64,000 nucleotides of DNA from Aeromicrobium erythreum (GCF_001509405.1 NZ_CP011502.1:310001-374000); one strand, 5' to 3'; numbered from the stretch's first letter, positions 37,610-45,986 are shown. Numbers and translations: made by a program. The notes: generated from the sequence alone by a model not told the origin.

Positions 37610-38145
37610 CTGGGCGAAAGCGACTGACATTGGTCGAGGGCACGGTCTTCTCTGTGCCTCTGGGTGACGGCCGGACTGCGATCGGTCAGATTGCCACCAT
37701 GAAAAGTAAGAAGATCCTCTACCTCGTGCTTTTCGAGCAGATGGTGGCCGATGACGAGGTGGAGACGGACTGGCAGTCGGCGATCCAGAGTCCGATCGTG
37801 ATCGCGGGCTCTTCGTTGGATGCGCGCCTCTATCACGGCTACTGGACGATTCTTGGAGTTGCGGACGTTCCGGATCCGCTTCATCTGCCAGCGAGCAAGG
37901 TCGCGATCGGCATGCCCCCAACTGTCTACGTGACGGACTATTGCGAAACTCGTCGACGTCCGGCTACTGCTAACGAAGCCGAGATCCTGCCCAACATCAC
38001 CACTGTGTCGCCCATGAGACTAGAGAAGGCATTCAAGGCGCTTCACGGTCTCGAGCCGTGGCTCGAGGTGTACGACCCGCTGTTGCCAGCGAACATCATC
38101 ACGGAGTCCATGGTGTTCGGCGAGGAAGGTGTGAGTCAGTCGTAG
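37606..38145 (+). CDS. Imm26-like immunity protein
   Basis: A 179-residue cytoplasmic protein whose ATG overlaps the toxin stop by 4 nt (ATGA). Its opening LVEGTVFSVPLGDGRTAIGQI matches the G-x-x-F-x-x-P-L-x-D-G-x-x-x-x-G-Q-I pattern of the Imm26 family, known from polymorphic-toxin loci. It is therefore expected to bind and neutralise the GIY-YIG-like tip of the preceding protein. It has no signal peptide or membrane segment. The family assignment is from motif recall; position alone makes an immunity role likely. Confidence 0.8.
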   Translation: MTGRKRLTLVEGTVFSVPLGDGRTAIGQIATMKSKKILYLVLFEQMVADDEVETDWQSAIQSPIVIAGSSLDARLYHGYWTILGVADVPDPLHLPASKVAIGMPPTVYVTDYCETRRRPATANEAEILPNITTVSPMRLEKAFKALHGLEPWLEVYDPLLPANIITESMVFGEEGVSQS

Positions 38146-38312
38146 CGTCTGGCGCTCGTCCCTGCCGGCCAGTCCCCGACCAGCCGCGCTCCCAGGAGAA
38201 GTGCGATCGTGGGGCCGCAAGGTCTGTGGGCAAGTCGCTGAAGATCACGGTCCAGGCATCGGCGTGCTGCTCAGCGAAGCGGGGAATAGGGGAAGTTCAT
38301 GAGGTTCCTGTA

Positions 38313-38564
38313 GTGGAGTACTTCACGCACGAGGGAATCCTCTACGAGTTGTTGATCATCTCCCTTGCTAGCGAGAACGGTTACGGAGTCGAGCTGACGG
38401 ACATGTCGGCGACCGGTGGTCTGCTCGCGGAAGTGCGCGTGGCGAACGGCACGATCACTCCTCTGCGTCAGGCCCCGATGCCCGCCGCCGTGTACGCCCG
38501 GTGGACGGCAGCCGTGATCGAGCTGGCCGAGCTGCCGCCGCTCGACGATGAGGTCGAGGACTGA
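38313..38564 (+). CDS. Small protein downstream of the toxin, possible immunity gene
   Basis: An 83-residue acidic protein (begins VEYFTHEGILYELLIISL, ends LPPLDDEVED). GTG 38313 has GAGG 8 nt upstream; a longer form from GTG 38226 is possible but its extra residues look non-coding. I recognise no family. Its place after a toxin-immunity pair, in the same orientation, suggests an accessory immunity protein. The gap before it (38146-38312) shows nothing else. Confidence 0.5.
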   Translation: MEYFTHEGILYELLIISLASENGYGVELTDMSATGGLLAEVRVANGTITPLRQAPMPAAVYARWTAAVIELAELPPLDDEVED

Positions 38565-38741
38565 ACCCCGGTCCCGCTCCGCGCCTGGGCAGGAACGCGT
38601 CATCGCCAGCGACCTCGACCGGTTCACCCGATCAGGTGCGTTGAAGAGTGCAGTGCGGGTCAAACGCCCGGAGTGGAGAGTCAATCGCCCAGGGACGGTC
38701 GGCCTTGACCCGGACTGCGACCTCCTCCAGGGTGGATCATC

Positions 38742-39242
38742 ATGGCCTCACTCAGTCCGTTGTCGCATTCCTGGCGGGTGTCGAGGTACGAAGAACAGCT
38801 GCGCAGGGGGCCGGGCTGGGAGTCCTGGACGGACATGGCCGATGTCGGAGAAAGATTCAACGGGATCGTCCTGTCCGATGAGGAGTATCTCCGCGTCGAG
38901 AACACCTACATCGCCGCGGTCGTGCGTTTCGCCGTGGCGACGTCGGCCTCGCTGTTCCGCGTCGTCTTCATGGGAAGCCAAGATGCCAACTTCGCGCTGT
39001 CTGCTGGCCAACTTGTCGTCCGGTCCGACGTGGGACCCATCGTCCGGGGCAACCTGCGAGGTGAGCTCGACTGCACTCTCGAGGACGTCAACGGTCGGCT
39101 GCAGATCGCCTTCGGTTGGGATCTGTACATGTACGTCGGGGCCGACATCCCTTGCGAGAGAGCGGTTGCCGGTGCCGAGGAGGACGGCCTGTGGCTCGTG
39201 CCAGGCGTTCCTCTGAACTCGTGGGAGGACGACGACGCATGA
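38742..39242 (+). CDS. Unidentified protein at the end of the toxin island, possible orphan immunity
   Basis: A 166-residue acidic protein. The body from residue 32 on (DVGERFNGIVLSDEEYLRV, later FRVVFMGSQDANFAL and GRLQIAFGWDLYMYVG) looks like a compact alpha/beta domain; the first 30 residues are basic and less convincing, and an internal ATG at 38835 may be the true start. No signal peptide, no recognised motif. Its position and acidic character fit the trailing immunity genes seen after RHS toxins. The gap 38565-38741 before it holds nothing recognisable. Confidence 0.5.
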   Translation: MASLSPLSHSWRVSRYEEQLRRGPGWESWTDMADVGERFNGIVLSDEEYLRVENTYIAAVVRFAVATSASLFRVVFMGSQDANFALSAGQLVVRSDVGPIVRGNLRGELDCTLEDVNGRLQIAFGWDLYMYVGADIPCERAVAGAEEDGLWLVPGVPLNSWEDDDA

Positions 39243-39349
39243 CCGGCGCACGTGCGACGACGACTCAACGCGCGGACCCAGCGGCGCGGACGGAGGGCGA
39301 CGGCTCGAGGCCCGCGTCGAGCCGGGCGGGCTCATACCTTGAAAGACGA

Positions 39350-39384
39350 AGAACCTCGAACCTCACGAGGAGGTCCGAGGTTCT
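39350..39384 (-). terminator. Terminator after tRNA-Pro
   Basis: AGAACCTCGAACCTC (39350-39364) pairs with GAGGTCCGAGGTTCT (39370-39384), 15 bp with one wobble and a 5-nt loop. Read on the minus strand it is followed by a T-rich stretch (TTCGTCTTTC), as expected for intrinsic termination of the tRNA. Confidence 0.75.
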
Positions 39385-39397
39385 CACGTCGAACTGA

Positions 39398-39474
39398 TGG
39401 TCGGGGTGACAGGATTTGAACCTGCGGCCTCGTCGTCCCGAACGACGCGCGCTACCAAGCTGCGCCACACCCCG
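39398..39474 (-). tRNA. tRNA-Pro (anticodon CGG)
   Basis: Read on the minus strand the segment folds completely: acceptor stem CGGGGTG/CACCCCG, D stem GCGC/GCGC with loop AGCTTGGTA, anticodon arm CGTCG-TTCGGGA-CGACG with CGG at positions 34-36, a 5-nt variable loop, and T arm GCAGG-TTCAAAT-CCTGT. Discriminator A and a genome-encoded CCA follow. It stands at the right edge of the low-GC toxin island. Confidence 0.95.
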
Positions 39475-39484
39475 GCCGTCATCC

Positions 39485-40426
39485 TCAGCGGGAGGACGAC
39501 CTCGACGAGTCTACCCCAGTCAGGGTGAGCAGGGTGGCCTCGGGTCGGCACGCGAACCGCACGGGGGCGAAGGGCGACGTGCCGAGCCCGCCGGACACGT
39601 GCAGCCAGGAGGGTTCGGAGCCGACGGCCTGGTGCGTGCTGAGGCCCTTCGCGCGTCGGCGGTCGAGGTCGCAGTTGGTCGCGAGCGCACCGTAGAACGG
39701 GACGCACAGCTGACCGCCGTGGGTGTGGCCGGCCAGCACGAGCGGGTAGCCCTGGCTCGACGCGCGGTCGAGCACGCGCAGGTACGGCGCGTGGGCCACC
39801 GCCACCGCGAGCTCGGCGTCGGGGCCGAGCTCGGCCGCCGGCGGGATCGCGTCGAGGTCGTCGAGCTCGAGGTGTGGGTCGTCCACACCCGCGAACGCGA
39901 GGGTGCGTCCGCCGACGTCGAGGTGGCCCGTGGTGTTGTTCAGGTCGAGCCAGCCGGAGCCGACGAGCCCCGAGCGCAGCTCCTCGAACGGCAGCGTCGG
40001 CTCCCGGTTCCACGAACCGCCCGCCTGGGTGCCCGTGCCGCCGACGAGGTAGCGCAGCGGGTTCTTCGGCACCGGCGCGAAGTAGTCGTTCGAGCCGAAC
40101 ACGAAGACGCCGGGCCGCTCGAGCAGCTCGCCGTAGGACTCCAGCAGCGGCGGCACCGCGTCGTGGTGGGCCAGGTGGTCGCCGGTGCTGACGACCAGGT
40201 CGGGCTCGAGGTCGGCCAGACCGCGCAGCCAGTCGCGCTTGCGTCCCTGGCTCGGCGTCAGGTGCGCGTCGGACAGGTGCAGGATCGTCAGCGGGTCGGC
40301 GCCCGGCGCCAGGACCGGCACCGACACGTGCCGCAGCGCGAACCAGCGCGCCTCCAGCCAGCCGTAGCCCACACCGGCTGCGCCCGCACCGACCAGCCCC
40401 AGCGGTACCGCCACCGTCGCCCTCAT
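39485..40426 (-). CDS. Metallophosphoesterase, membrane-anchored
   Basis: A 313-residue calcineurin-like phosphoesterase. An N-terminal hydrophobic helix (VAVPLGLVGAGAAGVGYGWL) anchors it. All metal motifs are present: ILHLSDAHL, STGDHLAHH, FGSNDYF, VAVAHAPYL and LAGHTHGGQL, the set of YkuE/UDP-2,3-diacylglucosamine-type members. The natural substrate is unknown. In mycobacteria the homologue (Rv3683) lies beside ponA2, and here too the ponA-type gene is only one gene away. It starts 58 nt from the divergent yqeY gene. Confidence 0.88.
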   Translation of the reverse strand: MRATVAVPLGLVGAGAAGVGYGWLEARWFALRHVSVPVLAPGADPLTILHLSDAHLTPSQGRKRDWLRGLADLEPDLVVSTGDHLAHHDAVPPLLESYGELLERPGVFVFGSNDYFAPVPKNPLRYLVGGTGTQAGGSWNREPTLPFEELRSGLVGSGWLDLNNTTGHLDVGGRTLAFAGVDDPHLELDDLDAIPPAAELGPDAELAVAVAHAPYLRVLDRASSQGYPLVLAGHTHGGQLCVPFYGALATNCDLDRRRAKGLSTHQAVGSEPSWLHVSGGLGTSPFAPVRFACRPEATLLTLTGVDSSRSSSR

Positions 40427-40483
40427 GCGACCAGCCTAGGTCGGGACGGGGAGCCCCGGCGAGGTCGGTGAGAGGATGGCGCC

Positions 40484-40945
40484 ATGGCAGCGCTCAAGGA
40501 CCGACTCCGAACCGACCTCACCGCCGCGATGAAGGCCCGCGACTCCCTGCGCGCCGGCACGCTGCGCATGGTGCTCACGGCCGTCACCAACGCCGAGGTG
40601 GCCGGGAAGCAGGCGCGCGAGCTGAGCGACGACGACGTCCTCGGTGTGCTCACCTCCGAGGCCAAGAAGCGTCGCGAGGCCGCTGAGGCGTTCGACGCCG
40701 GCCAGCGTCCGGAGCTGGCGCAGAAGGAGCGCGACGAGGCCGCGATCCTCGCCGAGTACCTGCCCGAGCAGCTCACCGCCGAGGAGGTCCGCGAGCTCGT
40801 GACGGCCACCATCGACCAGCTCGGCGTGGCCGGCGACGGCATGAAGGCGATGGGCCGCGTCATGGGCGCGCTGCAGCCGCAGGTCAAGGGTCGCGCCGAC
40901 GGTGGCGTCGTGGCGGCCGAGGTGAAGAAGGCGCTCGGCGCCTGA
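40484..40945 (+). CDS. GatB/YqeY domain protein
   Basis: A 153-residue YqeY protein, related to the C-terminal tRNA-binding tail of GatB and helical almost throughout. Signatures: LRMVLTAVTNAEV, DVLGVLTSEAKKRREAAEAF, EAAILAEYLPEQLT and GRADGGVVAAEVKKAL. Its role is not established; a part in tRNA-dependent amidation or translation control has been suggested from the GatB link. ATG 40484 follows a -10-like GAGGAT by 6 nt. It ends before a strong hairpin. Confidence 0.88.
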   Translation: MAALKDRLRTDLTAAMKARDSLRAGTLRMVLTAVTNAEVAGKQARELSDDDVLGVLTSEAKKRREAAEAFDAGQRPELAQKERDEAAILAEYLPEQLTAEEVRELVTATIDQLGVAGDGMKAMGRVMGALQPQVKGRADGGVVAAEVKKALGA

Positions 40946-40957
40946 GTCGTCCGGCCA

Positions 40958-40996
40958 CGTCGTCCGGTCGGGCCCCGGTGGCCCGACCGGACGACG
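40958..40996. terminator. Bidirectional terminator between yqeY and the PBP gene
   Basis: A perfect 17-bp stem (CGTCGTCCGGTCGGGCC, 40958-40974, with its complement at 40980-40996) and a 5-nt loop lies between the convergent genes. Confidence 0.8.
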
Positions 40997-41008
40997 AAGT
41001 GCGTCTGC

Positions 41009-43237
41009 TCAGCGACCGGGGCGGTCGCCCCCATTGCCGCCGCCGCGGGCCTGGTCGCCGCCGCCACGGTTGCCGCCGCGCGGCTGGGCATCGCGGGGCT
41101 GGTCGCCGCCGCGCTGGGTGCCGCCCGTCGCGGCCGCTGGCGGGGCGGCTGCGGGCTGGCGCTGCGGCGGTGCGTCGAACGTGCGCGCCGGCAGGTAGGT
41201 CTGGATGACGCCCATGGCGTCCTTCCACATCGGGCCCGACAGCGACGAACCGCCGGCCTGCGAGAAGTTGACGGGCACGCCGTTCAGCGTCACGCCCACC
41301 AGGCTGGCCGGGTTGTCGGCGCTGTTGACGCCGGAGATCATCGCCGCGGCCGAGAGCGTCGGGGTGTAGCCGACGTACCAGACGGACTGCGCGCTGTTCG
41401 TCGTACCGGTCTTGGCGGCCGAGTCGATGTTCAGCGCGGTGCCGTTCTGGAAGCCGAAGCCGCCCGGCTGCTGCACACCCCGGAGGATGTCGTTGACCTG
41501 GGCCGCGACCTCGCGGCTCATGACGCGCTTGCAGCTGTCGGGGTACTTCTTCAGCACCTCGCCGTTCGCGCTGAGGATCTCATCGACCGGGCGCGGCGTG
41601 CAGTAGGTGCCGCCGGACGCCGCGGTGGCGTAGGCGGCGGCCATCTCCAGGGTGCTGACGTAGGTCGAGCCGAGGGTGAAGGGGCCGACGACGTCGCGCT
41701 CGGGCACCTTGATGCCCATGTCGCGGGCGGCCTTCACCGTGTTGCACAGGCCTGCGTCACGCTCGAGCTGGGAGAAGTAGGTGTTCACCGACCGACGCAG
41801 GCCCGTGTACATGTTGAACGTGCCCTGGCCCGTCGAGTTCTTGAGCGGCCAGGCGCCGACGCCGCGACCCTGGCAGTCGAAGTAGGTGCCGGCGGGCATC
41901 GTCATCGACTGCGGCGAGTTGTAGGTCTTCCCGACCGGGATGCCGCTCTTGAGCGCGGCCACGGTCGTGAACATCTTGAACGTCGACCCGCCCTGGAAGC
42001 CGCTGGACTGGCCGAACTCCGTCGGCACCGAGAAGTTCAGGAACGTCTGTCCGCGCTTCTCGTCGCGACCCATCGGTCGCGACTGCGCGACGCCGCGGAC
42101 GTTGCCCGTGCCGGGCTCGACCAGCGCCATCGAGCCGACCGCGCGGTCACGCGCGCCGACCCGCTTCGTGACGGCCGCGTTGATGGCCTTCTGCATGCGC
42201 ACGTCGATGGTCGACTTGATGGTCAGGCCGCCCTTCTCGAGCAGCGTGCGGCGCTCGTCGACGGTCTTGCCGAGCGCCTCGTCCTCGAGGAGGTACTGAC
42301 GGATGTAGTCGCACGAGAACGCGGCGACGGACTCGACGCAGCCGTTCGGGAAGCGCGTGAGCTTGAGGTCGAGCGGCGAGGCGATCAGCTTGTCAGCCTC
42401 GGCCTGGCTGATCTTGCCCTGCGTCGCCATGACCTGGATGACCGTGTTGCGGCGCTGGAGCGCCCGCTCGGGGTAGATGCGCGGGTTGAACTGCTCGGGG
42501 TTCTTCACGAGGCCGGCCAGCGTGGCGGCCTGCTTGACCGACAGCTTCTCCGGCGGGACCGAGAAGTAGTGGTAGGCGGCGGCGTTGATGCCGTACGCGC
42601 TGTCGCCGAAGTAGGCGATGTTGAGGTAGCGCTCCAGGATGTCCTTCTTGGAGTGCTCCTCCTCGTACTTGATGGCGAGCTTGAGCTCACGCACCTTGCG
42701 GGCCGTCGACTTCTCGGTGGCGGCCTTGATCTGCTCGCGCGTGGTGGCCTGCTGCACCAGCGACAGCTTCACCAGCTGCTGCGTGATGGTCGAGCCACCC
42801 TGGGTCTGGCCGTCGGAGGCGTTGTTGACGAGGGCGCGCAGCGTGCCCTTGAGGTCGAGTGCCCCGTGCTCGTAGAAGCGGTTGTCCTCGATCGAGACGA
42901 TCGCCTCCTGCATCGTCTTGGCGATGCTGTCGAGGGGCACGTCCTGGCGGTTCTCCTCGTAGAAGTACGCCAGGAGGCTGCCGTCGGCCGCGTACAGCCG
43001 TGTGGTCTGCGGGTTCGGCGCGTCGTCGAGCTCGAGCGGCAGGTCGACGACGTCGCGCGTGACGTCGTTGGCCGTGGCCGCGAAGAAGGCGGTGCCGGGG
43101 ATGACCACGGCGGCGGAGAGCACGCCGGCGGCCACGGCCAGCACGATCATCGTGCCGATCAGCGAGGCACGGCTGGACGTGCGCGGCGGTGTCTGGGCGA
43201 TACGCCGGACGTTGTCGGTGAGGTCGTCCCAAGGCAT
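41009..43237 (-). CDS. Class A penicillin-binding protein (PonA2-like)
   Basis: A 742-residue bifunctional peptidoglycan synthase. A single N-terminal anchor (LIGTMIVLAVAAGVLSAAVVI key helix, residues about 26-50) leads to a GT51 transglycosylase domain with EDNRFYEHGALDLKG and GGSTITQQLVK. The transpeptidase domain has SxxK in GSTFKM, SxN in SVNTYF and KTG in AAKTGTTN. The last 60 residues are Gly/Arg/Gln-rich and disordered; there is no PASTA domain, unlike mycobacterial PonA2. It is divergent from whiB, the same arrangement as ponA2-whiB4 in mycobacteria. ATG 43237 is fixed by a leaderless promoter; the long upstream extension of the frame is rejected. Confidence 0.92.
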   Translation of the reverse strand: MPWDDLTDNVRRIAQTPPRTSSRASLIGTMIVLAVAAGVLSAAVVIPGTAFFAATANDVTRDVVDLPLELDDAPNPQTTRLYAADGSLLAYFYEENRQDVPLDSIAKTMQEAIVSIEDNRFYEHGALDLKGTLRALVNNASDGQTQGGSTITQQLVKLSLVQQATTREQIKAATEKSTARKVRELKLAIKYEEEHSKKDILERYLNIAYFGDSAYGINAAAYHYFSVPPEKLSVKQAATLAGLVKNPEQFNPRIYPERALQRRNTVIQVMATQGKISQAEADKLIASPLDLKLTRFPNGCVESVAAFSCDYIRQYLLEDEALGKTVDERRTLLEKGGLTIKSTIDVRMQKAINAAVTKRVGARDRAVGSMALVEPGTGNVRGVAQSRPMGRDEKRGQTFLNFSVPTEFGQSSGFQGGSTFKMFTTVAALKSGIPVGKTYNSPQSMTMPAGTYFDCQGRGVGAWPLKNSTGQGTFNMYTGLRRSVNTYFSQLERDAGLCNTVKAARDMGIKVPERDVVGPFTLGSTYVSTLEMAAAYATAASGGTYCTPRPVDEILSANGEVLKKYPDSCKRVMSREVAAQVNDILRGVQQPGGFGFQNGTALNIDSAAKTGTTNSAQSVWYVGYTPTLSAAAMISGVNSADNPASLVGVTLNGVPVNFSQAGGSSLSGPMWKDAMGVIQTYLPARTFDAPPQRQPAAAPPAAATGGTQRGGDQPRDAQPRGGNRGGGDQARGGGNGGDRPGR

Positions 43238-43244
43238 ACGCCCC

Positions 43245-43250
43245 AGGATA
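43245..43250 (-). promoter_or_regulatory. Leaderless-type -10 hexamer for the PBP gene
   Basis: TATCCT on the minus strand ends 7 nt before ATG 43237. Confidence 0.6.
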
Positions 43251-43394
43251 CGGGCCGATCCTGAGGATCGACGGAGGCGCGGACGGGTGCCCGTGGCGGC
43301 CCGGCGTCCCGAGGGCGCCCAGGACCATAGTCCCTTCGGGCCATGTGAAGTTGGGCACTGTGGAGTCTGCCGCCCGGGGAGCCGGATCCTTAGC

Positions 43395-43414
43395 GTTCTC
43401 TTTGTTAGAGAAAC
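43395..43414. promoter_or_regulatory. Candidate operator upstream of whiB
   Basis: GTTCTCT and AGAGAAAC form an interrupted palindrome with a TTGTT centre in the 217-nt divergent region. It is the only AT-richer symmetrical site there. Confidence 0.35.
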
Positions 43415-43454
43415 CTTGTCGGCCTCGGGGTCGGCTCTCGGGAGGTTGATCACC

Positions 43455-43712
43455 ATGGGGTGGAACGAGAACTGGGCGGGTCAAGCCGCCTGCCGTGGCA
43501 AGTCCGACGCGCTGTTCGTCAAGGGCGCCGAGCAGAACCGCGCCAAGCAGGTCTGCGGTTCGTGCAACGTCCGGGCCGAGTGCCTGGCCGAGGCGCTCGA
43601 CAACCGCATCGAGTGGGGCGTCTGGGGCGGCATGACGGAGCGCGAGCGTCGCGCCCTGCTGCGTCGTCGCCCGAACGTGGCTGCCTGGCGCAGCGTCCTG
43701 CAGACCGCCTGA
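43455..43712 (+). CDS. WhiB family regulator, WhiB4/WblA type
   Basis: An 85-residue iron-sulfur transcription factor. Four cysteines (C13, C34, C37, C43, pattern C-x20-C-x2-C-x5-C) hold the 4Fe-4S cluster; WGVWGGMTERERRALLRRRP is the G[VI]WGG turn and basic DNA-contact end. The opening WAGQAACRGKSDALFVKGAEQNRAKQVC pattern and the neighbours (PonA-type PBP on one side, two ArsA-like ATPases on the other) match M. tuberculosis WhiB4 and Streptomyces WblA, which control redox response and, in Streptomyces, differentiation and antibiotic production. ATG 43455 has GGAGG upstream. Confidence 0.9.
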   Translation: MGWNENWAGQAACRGKSDALFVKGAEQNRAKQVCGSCNVRAECLAEALDNRIEWGVWGGMTERERRALLRRRPNVAAWRSVLQTA

Positions 43713-43730
43713 CGTCCTGGCGCCGGACGC

Positions 43731-44936
43731 TCAGCGTCCGGCGATGAGGTCGCCGATGCGGCGCAGCCCGTCAAGGTCGTGGACGTCGGTCGGCAGCGCC
43801 GCGACGGGCACGGTCGGCACGGTCGGGTGGCTGCCGGTGAACCGGCGCTGCACCTTCTCCTCGCGCGCGGCGACGCGCTCGCGGTCGGCGTGCACGTCGA
43901 GCAGCTCGGCGACGGGCTCCTGACCGGCGGTGCGCAGTCGCGTGGCGCCGCTCTCGGCGTCGGCGGCGGTGAGCCCGCCGGCGGCCCGCTCGTGCACGCG
44001 GTTGACGACGAGCCCGGCGAGGGGCATGTCCTCCTCAGCGAGCCGTTCGACGAAGTAGGCGGCCTCGCGCATGGCGTCGGCCTCCGGCGCGGCGACCACC
44101 AGGAACGCGGTGCCGTCGGCCTGCAGCAGGGAGTAGGTGGCCTCGGCGCGCTGGCGGAACCCGCCGAAGAGCGTGTCGAAGGCGGCCACGAAGGTCTGCA
44201 CGTCGGACAGCACCTGGGCGCCGAGCACCTTGTTGAGGGCGCTGGTGACGATGCCGAACCCGGCGCTCAGCAGCCGCGCCGGACCCTTCGCGGGCGCGAG
44301 CAGCAGCTTGATGAAGCGGCCGTCGAGCAGGCTCGACAGCCGCTCGGGCGCGTCGAGGAAGTCGAGCGCCGACCGCGAGGGCGGCGTGTCGACGACGATC
44401 AGGTCCCAGTCGGGCACGTCGGGGTCGTCGCTCGCGGCGGCGTGCAGCTGCCCGAGCTTCTCCATCGCCATGTACTCCTGCGTCCCGGCGAAGGAGCTCG
44501 ACAGCGCGACGTAGAACGGGTTCTGCAGGATCTGCTGCGCCTTCTCGGGCGTCGCGTGCGCCTCGACGACCTCGTCGAAGGTGCGCTTCATGTCGAGCAT
44601 CATCGCGTCGAGCGACCCACCGGCCGACGTGTCGACGTCGGCCACCGGACGCGGCACGTTGTCGAGCTCGGTCAGGCCCATCGACTGGGCGAGACGGCGC
44701 GCGGGGTCGATGGTGAGGACGCAGACGCGTCGCCCCTGCTCGGCGGCGCGCAGCGCGAGCGCGGCGGACGTCGTGGTCTTGCCGACGCCGCCCGAGCCGC
44801 AGCAGACGATGATCTGGGTGCCGCGGTCGGCCAGCAGCGCGTCGACGTCGACGCGTCCGGCCTCCGACCCGGGCAGGCCACGGGCGGGCGTGCGGGAGCG
44901 GCGACCGGTGGCCGCGGTGGCGGGACGCTTGCTCAT
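43731..44936 (-). CDS. ArsA/Get3-like ATPase, second gene of the pair
   Basis: A 401-residue P-loop ATPase of the anion-transporting/Get3 class. After a basic tail of about 30 residues come the deviant Walker A CGSGGVGKTTTSAALAL, LTIDPARRLAQSMGL (switch), DLIVVDTPPSRSALDFLDAP (Walker B and A-loop), and VVNRVHE near the C-terminus. No arsenical-binding cysteine cluster is visible, so arsenite transport is unlikely. The pair corresponds to Rv3679-Rv3680, which lies beside whiB4 and has been tied to membrane protein or stress functions. The ATG overlaps the stop of the preceding ATPase gene by 4 nt. Confidence 0.88.
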   Translation of the reverse strand: MSKRPATAATGRRSRTPARGLPGSEAGRVDVDALLADRGTQIIVCCGSGGVGKTTTSAALALRAAEQGRRVCVLTIDPARRLAQSMGLTELDNVPRPVADVDTSAGGSLDAMMLDMKRTFDEVVEAHATPEKAQQILQNPFYVALSSSFAGTQEYMAMEKLGQLHAAASDDPDVPDWDLIVVDTPPSRSALDFLDAPERLSSLLDGRFIKLLLAPAKGPARLLSAGFGIVTSALNKVLGAQVLSDVQTFVAAFDTLFGGFRQRAEATYSLLQADGTAFLVVAAPEADAMREAAYFVERLAEEDMPLAGLVVNRVHERAAGGLTAADAESGATRLRTAGQEPVAELLDVHADRERVAAREEKVQRRFTGSHPTVPTVPVAALPTDVHDLDGLRRIGDLIAGR

Positions 44937-45913
44937 CGCGTCGTCTCCTGGGTCGAGGTGCCGATCGTGTCGCGCAGCACGCGCGCCAGCTCGAACAGCG
45001 CCCCCTGGTCGACGCCGTCGCCCAGCAGCGGGAGCTCGACGACCGGACGGCCGCAGTCGCCGATCACCTCGCGCTGCTGCTCCTGCAGCACCTGGCGCTC
45101 GACGTGCGCACGGGCCTGGGCGAGCAGGGGGCCGGCAGCGTCGGGGGACAGCGAGACCGACCGCAGCGCCGCGGCCACCGCCGTCTCGTCGAGCCTGCCC
45201 GCGTCGAGGGCGTCGCGGGTCGGGGCCGTCACGAGCTCGGGCCGCACGAGGTTGAGCAGCACGCGACCGACCGGCAGCTCGGCCGCCTCCAGCTCCGCGA
45301 TGCCGTCGAGGGTCTCCTGCACCGGCATCTCCTCGAGCACGGTGACCAGGTGCACCTGGGTGCTGGGGGCGCGCATGAGCTGCATGATCGACTCGGCCTG
45401 CCGCTTGATCGGACCGACCTTCGCGAGTCCGGCCACCTCGTGGTTCACGTTGAGGAAGCGGGTGATGCGGCCCGTCGGCGGTGCGTCCATGACGATGGCG
45501 TCGTAGCGGTCGGCGCCCGTACGGCGCGCCACCTCGTAGACCTTGCCCGTGAGCAGCACGTCGCGCACGCCCGGGGCGATGGTCGTGGCGAAGTCGATGA
45601 TGCCGAACTTGTCGAGCGCCTTCCCGGCCCGACCGAGTCGGTAGAACATCTGCAGGTACTCCAGCAGCGCGGCCTCGGGGTCGATGGCCAGCGCGTGCAC
45701 GGCACCGCCGTCCAGGCCGGTGGCGATGCGGCGCTCCTCGTAGGGCAGCGGCGCCACGTCGAAGAGCTGCGCGATGCCCTGTCGACCCTCGACCTCGCAC
45801 AGCAGCACCCGTCGGCCGCGGGCGGCGAGCGAGGTGGCCAGCGCGGCGGCCACCGTGGTCTTGCCGGTGCCTCCCTTGCCGGTCACGACGTGCAGCGGGG
45901 TCCAGAGGGTCAC
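44933..45913 (-). CDS. ArsA/Get3-like ATPase, first gene of the pair
   Basis: A 326-residue P-loop ATPase with Walker A VVTGKGGTGKTTVAAALA (the deviant KGGxGKT with signature Lys), a short VEGRQGIAQLF switch region and DAIVMDAPPTGRITRFLN as Walker B. It is smaller and more divergent than its partner, as in mycobacterial Rv3679/Rv3680, where the two form a heteromeric complex. GTG start directly downstream of a leaderless promoter; coupled to the second gene by a 4-nt overlap. Confidence 0.88.
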   Translation of the reverse strand: MTLWTPLHVVTGKGGTGKTTVAAALATSLAARGRRVLLCEVEGRQGIAQLFDVAPLPYEERRIATGLDGGAVHALAIDPEAALLEYLQMFYRLGRAGKALDKFGIIDFATTIAPGVRDVLLTGKVYEVARRTGADRYDAIVMDAPPTGRITRFLNVNHEVAGLAKVGPIKRQAESIMQLMRAPSTQVHLVTVLEEMPVQETLDGIAELEAAELPVGRVLLNLVRPELVTAPTRDALDAGRLDETAVAAALRSVSLSPDAAGPLLAQARAHVERQVLQEQQREVIGDCGRPVVELPLLGDGVDQGALFELARVLRDTIGTSTQETTR

Positions 45914-45919
45914 ACGTCG

Positions 45920-45925
45920 AGGGTA
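45920..45925 (-). promoter_or_regulatory. Leaderless-type -10 hexamer for the ATPase pair
   Basis: TACCCT on the minus strand ends 6 nt before GTG 45913. Confidence 0.55.
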
Positions 45926-45986
45926 TCGACGCGCCGCGCAGGTGCGAGCCGAACGACGGTGAGGAGGCCCACGCCCCGCCGGCCGA

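Noticed and set aside
39350..39400. Attachment-site duplication of the tRNA-Pro end
   Set aside because: The paired sequence is a terminator hairpin, and no copy of the tRNA 3' end was seen at the other edge of the island.
41009..43456. N-terminal extension of the PBP beyond ATG 43237
   Set aside because: The extension crosses the leaderless promoter and encodes Arg/Ser-rich non-conserved sequence.
43731..45913. Arsenical resistance (ArsA) operon
   Set aside because: No arsenite-binding cysteine cluster is visible and there is no arsB, arsD or arsR; the setting beside WhiB4 matches the Get3-like pair of mycobacteria.
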